The translations under genes were made by a program, and so were the position numbers. Source: Stieleria tagensis (lineage in GTDB: Bacteria; Planctomycetota; Planctomycetia; Pirellulales; Pirellulaceae). Taken from it: 64,000 nt of DNA. Positions 45,320 to 54,935 of this stretch are shown here, one piece after another. Position 1 is the stretch's first letter; each line of letters begins with the position of its first letter. Under the pieces are notes generated by a model. That model did no database searches. It saw nothing but the letters and a program-made list of their open reading frames with translations, and had not been told where the DNA came from. The stretch lies in assembly GCF_024129865.1 (NCBI RefSeq), contig NZ_JAMYFE010000048.1, forward strand, positions 57,650 through 121,649. The letters are read 5' to 3'.

Positions 45320-45858
45320 GACAGGTCTCCCACGCTAGAGCGAAGCTGGCGGATGGCCGAGCGCATGCGAGTCTTGACGGTTCCGAGCGGCAATGACATG
45401 GCGTCGGCGATTTCGACATAGGTCAAATCACCGTTTTGCCGTAACAGAAACACTTCTTGCTGTTCGGCAGGAAGCTGCGCGACGGCGCGACGCAGTCGCT
45501 GCAGATCCTCATTTTTCATCAGCCCAACTGGTGGGCTGTCGGCGGTCGAAGCCATGGCGCTGTCCTCGTGCAGGGATTGCCGACGACGGTTCCACGCGGT
45601 TTTGCGAAAATCGCGTCCGGTGTTCAGCGCAACGCGAAACACCCACGCACGTAGATTTTGAATGTCGTCGATCTGGTGTCGGCGGTGCCAACACTTCAAA
45701 AATGTTTCCTGCAACGCATCCCGAGCATCTTCTAGATTTCCAACCACGTAATACAACGTTCCCAAAATTTCGTCCGGGCAAGCATCGAAAAACTGCTCCA
45801 AACGCCGTGCTGGGGCGTCGGAAGCGGTGATTTCGATCGATTCCGGATCGTCGGTCAT
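45316..45858 (-). CDS. ECF-family RNA polymerase sigma factor
   Basis: 180 residues. Region sigma2 is visible as ILGTLYYVVGNLEDARDALQETFLKCWHRR followed by LRAWVFRVALNTGRDFRK, and sigma4 as LRRAVAQLPAEQQEVFLLRQ...LTYVEIADAMSLPLGTVKTRMRSAIRQLR. The sequence resembles RpoE-like planctomycete ECF groups. The gene overlaps the alpha-2-macroglobulin gene by 4 bases (ATGA), the usual arrangement of an ECF sigma factor with its anti-sigma factor, here represented by the head of the macroglobulin. The promoter of this pair was not identified; the preceding gene ends 100 bases upstream. Confidence 0.93.
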   Translation of the reverse strand: MTDDPESIEITASDAPARRLEQFFDACPDEILGTLYYVVGNLEDARDALQETFLKCWHRRHQIDDIQNLRAWVFRVALNTGRDFRKTAWNRRRQSLHEDSAMASTADSPPVGLMKNEDLQRLRRAVAQLPAEQQEVFLLRQNGDLTYVEIADAMSLPLGTVKTRMRSAIRQLRSSVGDLS

Positions 45859-45958
45859 GGAAAGCGTCTGCAGCGGAGGATGCGTTGTCCACTAGATCAG
45901 ACGAGGCATCCGGAGAAACGGATTTCAGAAAATCCAGAAAACGCCGACCAACGGGATC

Positions 45959-48900
45959 TCAGTCTTGGTTGTCTTTGCGGGCACGGCGTTTGGCCTCCAG
46001 CAATCGTTCGGTGTAGCTGGATTGTGGCGGCGTCTCGGCCGGTTTCTCCGCTGTCGACGATTTCGGTTTGGATCGGCCGATGTCCGACAGCTGGAATTCG
46101 TCATCCGACGCATCGACGTGGGTCGGTTCGAAGCGGACGCTGGCACGCCGTTTTTCTAGATCCTCGTCCACCTGCGACTTGTTTTTCCGCAGCGCATCGA
46201 GCCGGGTGACCACTTCCGCGGACGACGTTTTTTCACCGCGCAACCGTTTCATGGTGCGACCGACCCAGGACATATCAAACGCGATCCGTCGCACCATCAC
46301 GTCTCCCAGGAACAGACAGCAGCCGCCCAGGACAAACCAGGGCCAGGCGTCGCGAATGCTGCGGGCTAGCGCCAACCCACCGCGAAAGGCGTTGGCGTCG
46401 ACCAATTCTTCGCTGCTACGGTCTTCCAACGGCGCGGTGACTTCGCCCGCTTGCCCACCCCGCGGCTGGGTCGCAGCTAGTGATTCGATCAACGCCATGT
46501 TGGTTTCGCGAACACGGTATTCATCGCTGTAGGGAACCGTCACGCCGGTGGTCAACGGTGTCGCACCGGCGCCGGGAACAACGTTCACAAAATAGCTGCC
46601 CGCGGTCGTTGCGGGAAAGGAACCGACGTAACGCCCGGGGGCGGATTGACGCATGATCAACGGAATCGGATTCAGGTTCGCATCGAGTGCGGTCGCATTC
46701 ATTTCTAGAAAGTCGAGGAACGAATCGTCGTTGGCCAGCGCGTTGACGACCACTTGCACCTCGCCGTCTTTGACACTGGTTGCGATTGCAAATTTTCCTG
46801 TGTCGCCGGTCGGCCGCATCAACCAACGGACCAATTGGCTATGGAATTTGTCATAGTCCTCCCAGTCGTTCCAGGAACTGGCCCATCGCGCGCCGGCATC
46901 GGTGGTCAACACCGCCGTTCGCCCCAATCCATAGGTCCACGCCGCCAAGATGGTCGCGTTTTCCGGCTGGTCTGGCTTAGGCGATTGAATCAACACCTGT
47001 GCCAGCGGGCTGTCTTTGGTCTGGGTCATCACAAACCCGGTGATCGGCGGCAGTACACGATCGATGCCGTCCAGCAAGGCATGTGGGAAAATGACTTCGG
47101 GTACCGCGCCACCGGGCGGTTCATAGACCAACGGTTTTGAAACACGCCGCGCCTCGCGTTGGAAAATTCGCGGCAGCGCGCGACCTGATTTGACGCTGTA
47201 ATACTTGCCGCCGGTCGCGGTGGCGATTTTCTGTAACCGTTGGCTGCCGGCCAATCCGTGCGAGGCGACTGCGACGGTGCTGATCGAAATGCTGTTGTTC
47301 TTAAACGCGTTGATCGTGCCCGGCATCGGGTCACTGGGATCACCGTCGGAGATAATGATGCAGTGTTTGACTGACGCCGGAGCAGCGGTCAACGATTTGG
47401 CAGCCATCTTCATTGCCGGATCAAACTGCGGCATGTCGCCGGGCGTCATCTTGCTGATCCGTGACAACATTGCGCGGCGGTTGGGACCGACTTCTAGCAA
47501 ACCTTGTTGTCCGCCCCACAGCCAAGCGTCACCGCTGAAATTCCAGTGCAAGACGCCCGCCAAATCCGAGGGCCCGAGTTGTTCGACCGAGGATTTGCAA
47601 ATCACTTTTTGCCAGTGGTTGCCGTCGGCCATTTCACTGGCGTGCATGATCAACGCCAGCGCGCCGACGGCCTGGACCTTGGCGTTCTTGATTTTGAAAT
47701 CGACGGGCATCGCTTTTTCAATCTCGGTGCCCGTCCAGCCGCCCGCCCCAAACGATTCAGGCCCACCGATCATCAACAGCCCCGCACCCAATTGCTGGGT
47801 GTTGCGGACCAGCATTTCAATTTGTGTGTCGGTGAACGACACGATTTCGCTATCGGCCGCCCCGCCGACGCGCGGCACGCCGGCCAAGATCACCGCATCA
47901 TAGGCTTGCAGTTCGGCCAGCGATCCGAACAGGTTGTGGTTGGTTTGGGTGACGACTTCGATGTTATTGTCACGCAGTCGTTCGACTAACAGATCAAAGT
48001 CACCGGCATGCTCCGGCGAACCGTCTTCGATCAACAACACTCGGCCTTTGCCACGCACGTGGGTGTATGCGGTGGCGCTGTTGTTTTGACGCAGCCCGTC
48101 GTCGTCTTTGCTGGCCGGAACGAATTCGGCTTCGTAGATATACGGAGCGGGACGATCGATGGTGTGTCGCAGCGGAAAAACGTTTTTACCAGGCGTCAAC
48201 GTGATGTCCTGTTCCAACAGGATGGATTCGTTTTCGCCGACTTTTTGTTTCACACGAATCTTGCCCTCGGTCGGTGTCGCATCGGCATTGCTGGTGTCGG
48301 CATAATTGTTGACCACGATTCTGGCTTCAAAGGGTTGGCCTTTGCGGATGTCGTTGGGCAGGTCAATTTTTTCGACGAGCACTTCGCTTTTGGCATCCAA
48401 CATCACCGGAACCACATCAATACCAATTCCTGCGGCGGCAACGCGGGCGACCAGTTTACGCGCCTGACCCAGATTTTCGTTGCCATCGGTCACGACCACG
48501 ATCCGCCGCGACGTGTCCTCGGGCATCGTCGCTTGTGCCAAATTCAATGCGGATTCCAAATTGGTCGCATCGCTCCGCTCGAGCAAACTCTCCAGACGAC
48601 GAATCAATACGTCGCCGTCGAACGGTGGGATCTCGATCGACGCGTCGCGGCCGAACACGATGATGCCGGCTTGGTCGCCACGGACGCCGTCGCGATGCCG
48701 ACGGACATTGCGGACCACGTAGTCCAACATCACTTGGCGTTTGGCGTTGGGAATGCTCTCGGATTGATCGAGTACGTACATCACGGTGATCCGGTCGCTG
48801 ACACGGACCAACTGCACGCCAGCCAAGGCAAACACGAGCACCGACCAAACCAATGTGCGCAGCAGCAGTGCCAATGCACGACGCGTCTTGCCCAGCACCC

Positions 48901-48994
48901 CCAGTGATTGAAAACCGATGTACCACAATACCGGTAACAACAGCATCAACCAGAGGTAAGCCGGATGCTCAAAGCTAAGGCGATAAGGCAACAT
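45959..48994 (-). CDS. Large membrane protein with two VWA domains and a glutamine-amidotransferase-like domain
   Basis: 1011 residues. Two N-terminal helices (LWLMLLLPVLWYIGF and LLLRTLVWSVLVFALAGVQLV) precede a VWA domain with MIDAS DQSES (about residues 76-80). A beta-sandwich follows (GQPFEARIVVNNYADTSN), then a GATase1-like domain (GRVLLIEDGSPEHAGDFDLL, GAGLLMIGGPESFGAGGW) into which a second VWA region (HCIIISDGDPSDPMPG) is inserted. A third helix (WPWFVLGGCCLFLGDVMV) lies near residue 890, followed by a charged cytoplasmic tail with ALRKNKSQVDEDLEKRRASVRF. This is the planctomycete form of BatA/YegL-like VWA-GATase proteins. It ends 100 bases before the ECF sigma gene and could share its transcript. 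Role unknown; envelope metal-dependent scaffolding is a reasonable guess. Confidence 0.85.
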   Translation of the reverse strand: MLPYRLSFEHPAYLWLMLLLPVLWYIGFQSLGVLGKTRRALALLLRTLVWSVLVFALAGVQLVRVSDRITVMYVLDQSESIPNAKRQVMLDYVVRNVRRHRDGVRGDQAGIIVFGRDASIEIPPFDGDVLIRRLESLLERSDATNLESALNLAQATMPEDTSRRIVVVTDGNENLGQARKLVARVAAAGIGIDVVPVMLDAKSEVLVEKIDLPNDIRKGQPFEARIVVNNYADTSNADATPTEGKIRVKQKVGENESILLEQDITLTPGKNVFPLRHTIDRPAPYIYEAEFVPASKDDDGLRQNNSATAYTHVRGKGRVLLIEDGSPEHAGDFDLLVERLRDNNIEVVTQTNHNLFGSLAELQAYDAVILAGVPRVGGAADSEIVSFTDTQIEMLVRNTQQLGAGLLMIGGPESFGAGGWTGTEIEKAMPVDFKIKNAKVQAVGALALIMHASEMADGNHWQKVICKSSVEQLGPSDLAGVLHWNFSGDAWLWGGQQGLLEVGPNRRAMLSRISKMTPGDMPQFDPAMKMAAKSLTAAPASVKHCIIISDGDPSDPMPGTINAFKNNSISISTVAVASHGLAGSQRLQKIATATGGKYYSVKSGRALPRIFQREARRVSKPLVYEPPGGAVPEVIFPHALLDGIDRVLPPITGFVMTQTKDSPLAQVLIQSPKPDQPENATILAAWTYGLGRTAVLTTDAGARWASSWNDWEDYDKFHSQLVRWLMRPTGDTGKFAIATSVKDGEVQVVVNALANDDSFLDFLEMNATALDANLNPIPLIMRQSAPGRYVGSFPATTAGSYFVNVVPGAGATPLTTGVTVPYSDEYRVRETNMALIESLAATQPRGGQAGEVTAPLEDRSSEELVDANAFRGGLALARSIRDAWPWFVLGGCCLFLGDVMVRRIAFDMSWVGRTMKRLRGEKTSSAEVVTRLDALRKNKSQVDEDLEKRRASVRFEPTHVDASDDEFQLSDIGRSKPKSSTAEKPAETPPQSSYTERLLEAKRRARKDNQD

Positions 48995-49092
48995 TTGCGG
49001 TCGGTGCTCGATAAGCGGATTCTCAGGTTGCCGGTCGCGCCGCCATACGCGCTCCGGACAGACACCCCATGATACCGCAATTCAAGCCGACT

Positions 49093-50106
49093 TCATCCGT
49101 CCATCACACTCGCCGCCGAATTCCCCCGTGGAATCCGCCAAATCGCCACGGCTGTCCACACCGATCCGATCAGCCCCGTCAACAAAACCAGCGACAGGAA
49201 CATCGCCATTTCAGGGGAAACTTGCTGATTCGGATCCTCTGGTGCCAGCACCACGGCGACCACACTGATGGCATTATTGAAAAAATGCCCCAGCATTGCC
49301 GGCAAAATCGACCCGCTACGCCAGGTGATGAACCCCAGGTAAACGCCCAGCGGGAACACCGCCATGATGTGAATCCAATCCAGATGGAACAGGGCGAATA
49401 GCAACGACGAAATCAAAATCCCAGACGCCGGCGAGAGCGCCCGGGTGAGCCGGGTTTGAACGTAACCGCGAAACAGCAATTCCTCACAGATCGCCGGCGT
49501 GGTTCCGATCAACAGTGCCAGTGGAATCAAAAAACCCGATTCGCCATGACCGCGAAAGACGTTGGTCATCATTTTTAGATTTTCGCTCTGCTCCAGCAAC
49601 GAACCGATCAGGATCGACGAAGCCCAGCCGACCAGAGGCGTCGTCACCGCCGCGGCTAACCATGCCCACAACGGCCAATGACCACGTACCAACGACAATC
49701 GCTGCAGCGTCGGAACCGGTGACAGAAACGCCGCCAAAAGCGCCGGAAACACCAACGCAAACTGAGGGACGATCACCAATAAAATCAGCCCCAGACGCGA
49801 CGCCGAAACGGTGCGCATCGTTTCCGGATCCAACATCATCGGCCCGTTGATCTTGCCGTGAACGACAAACACGGCCACAAACGACATCACGAAACTGGTC
49901 GCCAAAAACGATGCCAGCGAAACCAACGGCAGCAACAATGCCGTCCAAATCCGTGGCCGCGCGGGAACCGTCACTTCAGGCTCGCTGGAATCGTCCGGCG
50001 GTATCATTCCCGCAGCAGACGGATCGCATCGGGGCTGCGGGTTTGGCGCTGTCGTGTCGAACGAAATCGTATCGTCGATCGGATCTGGGTTGTTTGGATC
50101 TTGCAC
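49093..50106 (-). CDS. CPBP family intramembrane metalloprotease
   Basis: About 337 residues from a GTG at 50106, which is preceded by AGGTG at a suitable distance and clears the argC stop by 7 bases; an ATG at 50145 would overlap argC by 32 bases. The first 50 residues are Pro/Asp-rich, then about eight membrane helices follow. The CPBP (CAAX protease/bacteriocin-processing, Rce1-like) motifs are present: TPAICEELLFRGYVQTRL (Glu-Glu and Arg), FALFHLDW (His) and AMLGHFFNNAISV (His/Asn). Substrates of planctomycete members are unknown. Likely co-transcribed with argC. Confidence 0.9.
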   Translation of the reverse strand: MQDPNNPDPIDDTISFDTTAPNPQPRCDPSAAGMIPPDDSSEPEVTVPARPRIWTALLLPLVSLASFLATSFVMSFVAVFVVHGKINGPMMLDPETMRTVSASRLGLILLVIVPQFALVFPALLAAFLSPVPTLQRLSLVRGHWPLWAWLAAAVTTPLVGWASSILIGSLLEQSENLKMMTNVFRGHGESGFLIPLALLIGTTPAICEELLFRGYVQTRLTRALSPASGILISSLLFALFHLDWIHIMAVFPLGVYLGFITWRSGSILPAMLGHFFNNAISVVAVVLAPEDPNQQVSPEMAMFLSLVLLTGLIGSVWTAVAIWRIPRGNSAASVMDG

Positions 50107-50113
50107 AATGCAC

Positions 50114-51136
50114 CTAAACCAAACCGGCCGTCTGGTCCAAACCAAACATCACGTTCATGTTTTGCACCGCGGCACCACTGGCTCCCTTGGCCAAGTTGTC
50201 AATCACGCACATCAAAACCAAACGGTCTCCCGCGGCGCGAACGGTCAGTTGCACATAGTTAGTGCCGGCAACATGTGCGGTGGCGGGTAAGTGTTCCACG
50301 GGCGTTACAAAGGGTTTGTTGGCATAGCAGTCATTCCAACACTGGCTCACTTGGTCCACCGCGTCGGTCGCCATCCCGGCGGCCGGGCGAACATAGATGG
50401 TTGACAGGATTCCGCGTGTCATCGGTGTCAAATGCGGTGTGAACAGCACCCGCGTCGGCCGACCGGCGATCCGACCCACCAGGTCTTCGATCTCGGGTTG
50501 ATGGCGATGACTGCCGACTGCGTAGGGTGCGATTGATTCGTTGGTCTCGCAGTACAGCGTAGCCACTTTGGCGCTACGTCCAGCGCCGCTGACGCCGCTC
50601 TTGCTATCCACGATGATGTCATCGGGCTGGATCAATCCGTCACGGATCAACGGTGCCAACGGCAAAATGGCGCTGGTCGGATAACACCCCGGGTTGGCAA
50701 CCACATCAGCGCTGGCGATTGCGTCGGCAAAAAATTCTGGCATTCCATAGGCCGTGCTGCCGACGCGCTCCGGCCAGGGATGTTTGACCTGGTACCACCG
50801 TTCGTAGACCTCCAACGACGACAGACGAAAGTCGGCGCTAAAGTCAATCACGCGAACGCCGGCGGCCGACAGTTGCTTGACGGTCTCTGCTGATGCGCCG
50901 TGCGGCAAACAGCACATCGCAACGTCACAGCAACTGGCGATGGCGGCTGGATCCAGTTCCGTCAATTCCAAGTCCACACGCCCGGCGAGTGACGGATGCA
51001 CACTGCTCAAGGGCTTTCCCACGTCCGCTCGCGCGGTCGCAATCCGCAATTGAGCCTCGGGATGAGTGGACAAAAGACGAGCGACTTCCAAACCGGTGTA
51101 CCCGGTGGCACCAATCAGCGCGACAGAAAGTGTCAT
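50114..51136 (-). CDS. argC: N-acetyl-gamma-glutamyl-phosphate reductase
   Basis: 340 residues from ATG 51136; the frame is open further upstream but is not conserved. The enzyme reduces N-acetyl-glutamyl-phosphate with NADPH in arginine synthesis. The Rossmann motif GATGYTGLEVARLL is at residues 9-22, the catalytic cysteine is in NPGCYPTSAILPLAPL, and SKSGVSGAGRSAK and TPHLTPMTRGIL are characteristic. Other arg genes are not in the window. Followed directly by the CPBP protease gene. Confidence 0.95.
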   Translation of the reverse strand: MTLSVALIGATGYTGLEVARLLSTHPEAQLRIATARADVGKPLSSVHPSLAGRVDLELTELDPAAIASCCDVAMCCLPHGASAETVKQLSAAGVRVIDFSADFRLSSLEVYERWYQVKHPWPERVGSTAYGMPEFFADAIASADVVANPGCYPTSAILPLAPLIRDGLIQPDDIIVDSKSGVSGAGRSAKVATLYCETNESIAPYAVGSHRHQPEIEDLVGRIAGRPTRVLFTPHLTPMTRGILSTIYVRPAAGMATDAVDQVSQCWNDCYANKPFVTPVEHLPATAHVAGTNYVQLTVRAAGDRLVLMCVIDNLAKGASGAAVQNMNVMFGLDQTAGLV

Positions 51137-51342
51137 ATCAAAATCAAATGGAATCGTGACAAAAACGATCAGGGGGGGAGAGCAGTCAATGGTCCTGCAT
51201 CGGCAACCCAAAAGTAGCCGATCCGCTACGGTGACAACAGCGGCAGACGACAATCGCAGCCAGCAGCGATGCTAATCTAGGTTTTACGGGAATTTGCCAA
51301 CCCAGCCGCCACATTGGAAAACTTCTCAGTAGGCTGAAAGGC

Positions 51343-54300
51343 ATGAGACTCTCTGCACTGACACATCGGGCTGGAAATCGTTCGCTGATTCGGCGGAGCT
51401 TTCAAGTGCTCGAATCAAGGCGTTTACTGGCCGCCCAAGTGACGCTGCCACTGCCCTTGGCGGGAACACTGCCTTCGGCGGAACATCTGCCCTCGGCGGA
51501 CTTCGAGTCCGATCCGCGGTTGATCGGTATGTTTCTCGGCCCCCTGATGCCCGGTCGGCCGATTCCTCCCATTCAAGCGATCACCGCGCTCGATGGCGCT
51601 GGCGTCGACGTCGGCGATGAATTTCCGGTCGCTGACGATGATGACAATTCCGATCAGCAACCGCTGCAGACGTCTCCGTTTTCACTCGATCAAACGTTCT
51701 TACTGAATAGTCGTCCCGATTCGAACTTCACGATCTATTTAGACTTCGACGGCCACACCACCGTCGGCACGTCGTGGAACAGTGGTTACGGGATGGCCGA
51801 GATCGAGCATCCCAATTACTGGGGCGGCAGCGGACCGATCACGTCGAACTCGCAATTGGAATTGATCCAAAAGATCTGGCAGGTGGTCGCCGAAGACTTT
51901 GCGCCCTTTGACGTCAACGTCACGACCGCGGAACCGCGCGATCTAGATGACCTGCGATACGGCGGCAGCCAAGACACACGCTGGGGAACGCGAGCGGTGA
52001 TGACCAAGGATACGTTTGCCGATTGTGGTTGTGGTGGTCACGCCTATCTGGGCGCCTTTGATGATCCGCAAGACGAGCCCGCATTGATCTACAACGGCGG
52101 TCTGGGCGCAGGCAGCGAAACGGTCAGCCATGAAGTCGGCCACCAACTGGGGCTCCATCATGACGGTTTCGGATCGAAAACGTATTACAGCGGGCACGGC
52201 AGCGGCGCCACCGGCTGGGGACCGATCATGGGATCCCCGTTTAGCAAACAGATCACCCAATGGAACAACGGGGACTATTTCAATGCCACTAATTCCGACG
52301 ACGATGATTTAGCGATCATCACTCGCAGCGTCAATTTTCCTTACGTGCCGGACGATCACGCCGATGACCGATTGTCAGCCACGGCACTGAAGGAATCTGA
52401 CACCATCGATGTCAGCGCGCTGGGCATCATTGAAAACAATGACGACGTCGACTGGTTTCGGTTCTCGACGGCCGCCGGCAGCGTGTCGTTGTACGTGGAT
52501 GCCCTTGATTACAAACCCAATCTAGACGTTTGGGCGGGGCTGTACGATTCAACCGGTGCGTTTGTTGCAGAATCGAACCCCGCGGACGATCCCAGCGCGG
52601 CGTTTGACAACATCACACTCGACGCCGGTGACTACTTTCTGAAGATCGACGGCGTGGCTCGTGACGTTGTCTACGATTCGGCGCTCGATGCAGTGGTCGA
52701 ACCGGACCCCACACCCTATTCCCTGGCGTCCCCGCAAGGCTACAGCGACTATGGCAGTTTGGGACAGTATCTGGTCCATGGCACAGTGGTTGATCAAGGT
52801 CTACCCACGGTCTGGATCACCGCGGATTCCGATTCCGTGATCGAAGGCGACGACGCATCGTTCACTCTGACCTCCAGCGATGGTGGTGACGTGGATGTCA
52901 CCGTCGCGATTCGACCGACGCGCCAACCCGCCCCCGGCAGCCCCGCGCCGGATTCCACTGAACCGGACGACTTTGCCGCACCGCTGACTCAAATCGTCTC
53001 CATCCTCGGCGGTACCGCCACCGTTTCAATCCCAACCGTGGTCGATTCCCGAGTGGAAAATCGTGAGCGTTTTGAAGTCGAGATCATTGACGCTGGTGGA
53101 CATCAGATCGCCAACCGAACCGCGGCCATGGAAATCGACGAGTCCGAAACGGCCTATCTGATTGTGGCCGCGTCAGCCAGCACGCCCGAGGGCGATCTGG
53201 CCGATGGCGCTCGACAGACCTTTACCGTCTCTCGACGCGGTCGTGCTGACATCGCTCAAACAATCGAATGGCAGCGCATCGCGACCGGAAACTCACCCGC
53301 CGATGAAACCGATTTTGTCTCGCCGGCCAGCGGGACGCTCGTGTTTGCCGCCGGTGAAACCACACAGACGCTGACGATCGACATTACCGGCGATCTGGCA
53401 ATCGAACCCGATGAAACCTATCGGATTGAATTGTCAGTTCCATCCGGTCAGGCGTTTCAGATCGATCCGGCACGTGGGGCGGCGGAGGGCCGGATTCTCA
53501 ATGACGAATCGATCGTGACGCTCGGTTCATCGGCACAGTTTCGATTGCGACAGGTCGATTTCGATCAAGGTGACTTGGATCATTGGGCCGTGGACGATTT
53601 CCACATCAGCGGCACCGTCATCGACGACGATTTTGATCCCGATTTGGACCCCACGAATTGGGCCGCCGTGGAAAACGCGGAAACCAACAGCCTGTTTCCG
53701 CAAACCGACGGCAAGGCGCTGTTTTTCAACGGCCCCGCAACGCCACGGGCTGTGACAACCATCCCCGTTTCGCCCGCACCGGGTTCGACCGCTGAATTCT
53801 CGATCCTATTCGCCGACCAGGACACTGACGATCTCAACGCGACGGAGTCCGGCGAAGACGTCGTCTTGGAATACTCCTTTGACGGCCAGCGGTGGACCGA
53901 AATCCAGCGATTCGACGAATCAGAATACGTCGATTGGACCGACATCGTGGTCCAGCTGCCAGCGGAATCTACGTTTGCCCCCACGGCCTTTCCCGAAGGC
54001 AACGGCGGCGGCAGCAACGTCCAAACGATCTCCATCCCCCGCGTCGGGTTCATCGACAAATCAATCACGGTCGACTGGACGATCACACCGACCGGATCAC
54101 AAACAGTCGATGAAATGGATTTTGTCGGCGGGTTGCCATCAGGATCGCTGGTCATCCCAGCCGGCCAGTCGATGGCGGCGGTCGAATTGCCGCTCCTCGC
54201 TGACAGCACGATCGAGCCCGACGAGACGTTCCTGTTGACGGTCACGGCCAATAGCGGTGGCCCCATCATGAACGCTACATTGACCGGCGTCCTGGTCAAT

Positions 54301-54924
54301 GATGATTTTGATGAACCAGAATTGGTCGTCCAGCAAGTCGTGGTCAACGGGGACCAGTCCTCGCGCAGCCAAGTCACTTCGCTGACCGTGCGTTTCAACC
54401 ATGCGGTCGATCCTGACACGCTTGCCGACGCCTTCGAAATACGCAACCTGACCACCGGCCAGTCGCTGTCGTCGGTGATCGCTGCTGTTGCGGATCCGTA
54501 TCAACCGACGGATGTTTGGTTGAGTTTCGCCAGTGGTGGATCCGTCATCGATCGTCTCGGCAGCGGCGGGGCTGCCAACTCGTTGGCCGATGGCAATTAC
54601 GAACTGCGAGTGGTTGCCGGCACGGTCACGATGCTTGGTCCCGGCGCCGCGGCGTTGACCGACGATTATTGGTTTGGCAGCGACGGGTCCGCGGTCGTTG
54701 CCGCCGACGCATTCTTCCGATTCTTTGGTGACACCGATGGTGATCGAGACGTTGATGGGCAAGACTATGCCCGGTTCGGCCAAAGTTTCTTGCAAGACCC
54801 GGGCACGTCCGGATTCGATTCCGATCTCGATTTCATCGGCGACGGTGACGTCGATGGACAGGACTATGGGTACTTTAGCAAACGATTCTTACGGTCACTC
54901 GTATCGTCATTTCCATCTAGTTAA
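51343..54924 (+). CDS. Secreted multidomain metzincin-like metalloprotease with LEPR-XLL, Calx-beta and dockerin-like domains
   Basis: 1193 residues. The N-terminus lacks a classical signal but has LESRRLLAA (about 23-31), the LEPR-XLL-type motif of large secreted planctomycete proteins. A metalloprotease domain covers about 120-330: FTIYLDFDGHTT, then the zinc motif HEVGHQLGLHH (263-273, HExxHxxGxxH) and a Met-turn-like IMGSPFSKQ. A pre-peptidase C-terminal domain follows (VDWFRFSTAAGSVSLYVD), then several Calx-beta-like repeats (EGDDASFTLTSS; GTLVFAAGETTQTLTIDITGD; GSLVIPAGQSMAAVELPL) and an Ig-like domain. The C-terminus has two dockerin-type calcium loops (DTDGDRDVDGQDYARFG and DFIGDGDVDGQDYGYFSKRF). 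It is probably a cell-surface protease or adhesin. Confidence 0.88.
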   Translation: MRLSALTHRAGNRSLIRRSFQVLESRRLLAAQVTLPLPLAGTLPSAEHLPSADFESDPRLIGMFLGPLMPGRPIPPIQAITALDGAGVDVGDEFPVADDDDNSDQQPLQTSPFSLDQTFLLNSRPDSNFTIYLDFDGHTTVGTSWNSGYGMAEIEHPNYWGGSGPITSNSQLELIQKIWQVVAEDFAPFDVNVTTAEPRDLDDLRYGGSQDTRWGTRAVMTKDTFADCGCGGHAYLGAFDDPQDEPALIYNGGLGAGSETVSHEVGHQLGLHHDGFGSKTYYSGHGSGATGWGPIMGSPFSKQITQWNNGDYFNATNSDDDDLAIITRSVNFPYVPDDHADDRLSATALKESDTIDVSALGIIENNDDVDWFRFSTAAGSVSLYVDALDYKPNLDVWAGLYDSTGAFVAESNPADDPSAAFDNITLDAGDYFLKIDGVARDVVYDSALDAVVEPDPTPYSLASPQGYSDYGSLGQYLVHGTVVDQGLPTVWITADSDSVIEGDDASFTLTSSDGGDVDVTVAIRPTRQPAPGSPAPDSTEPDDFAAPLTQIVSILGGTATVSIPTVVDSRVENRERFEVEIIDAGGHQIANRTAAMEIDESETAYLIVAASASTPEGDLADGARQTFTVSRRGRADIAQTIEWQRIATGNSPADETDFVSPASGTLVFAAGETTQTLTIDITGDLAIEPDETYRIELSVPSGQAFQIDPARGAAEGRILNDESIVTLGSSAQFRLRQVDFDQGDLDHWAVDDFHISGTVIDDDFDPDLDPTNWAAVENAETNSLFPQTDGKALFFNGPATPRAVTTIPVSPAPGSTAEFSILFADQDTDDLNATESGEDVVLEYSFDGQRWTEIQRFDESEYVDWTDIVVQLPAESTFAPTAFPEGNGGGSNVQTISIPRVGFIDKSITVDWTITPTGSQTVDEMDFVGGLPSGSLVIPAGQSMAAVELPLLADSTIEPDETFLLTVTANSGGPIMNATLTGVLVNDDFDEPELVVQQVVVNGDQSSRSQVTSLTVRFNHAVDPDTLADAFEIRNLTTGQSLSSVIAAVADPYQPTDVWLSFASGGSVIDRLGSGGAANSLADGNYELRVVAGTVTMLGPGAAALTDDYWFGSDGSAVVAADAFFRFFGDTDGDRDVDGQDYARFGQSFLQDPGTSGFDSDLDFIGDGDVDGQDYGYFSKRFLRSLVSSFPSS

Positions 54925-54935
54925 GTGTCAGCCGT

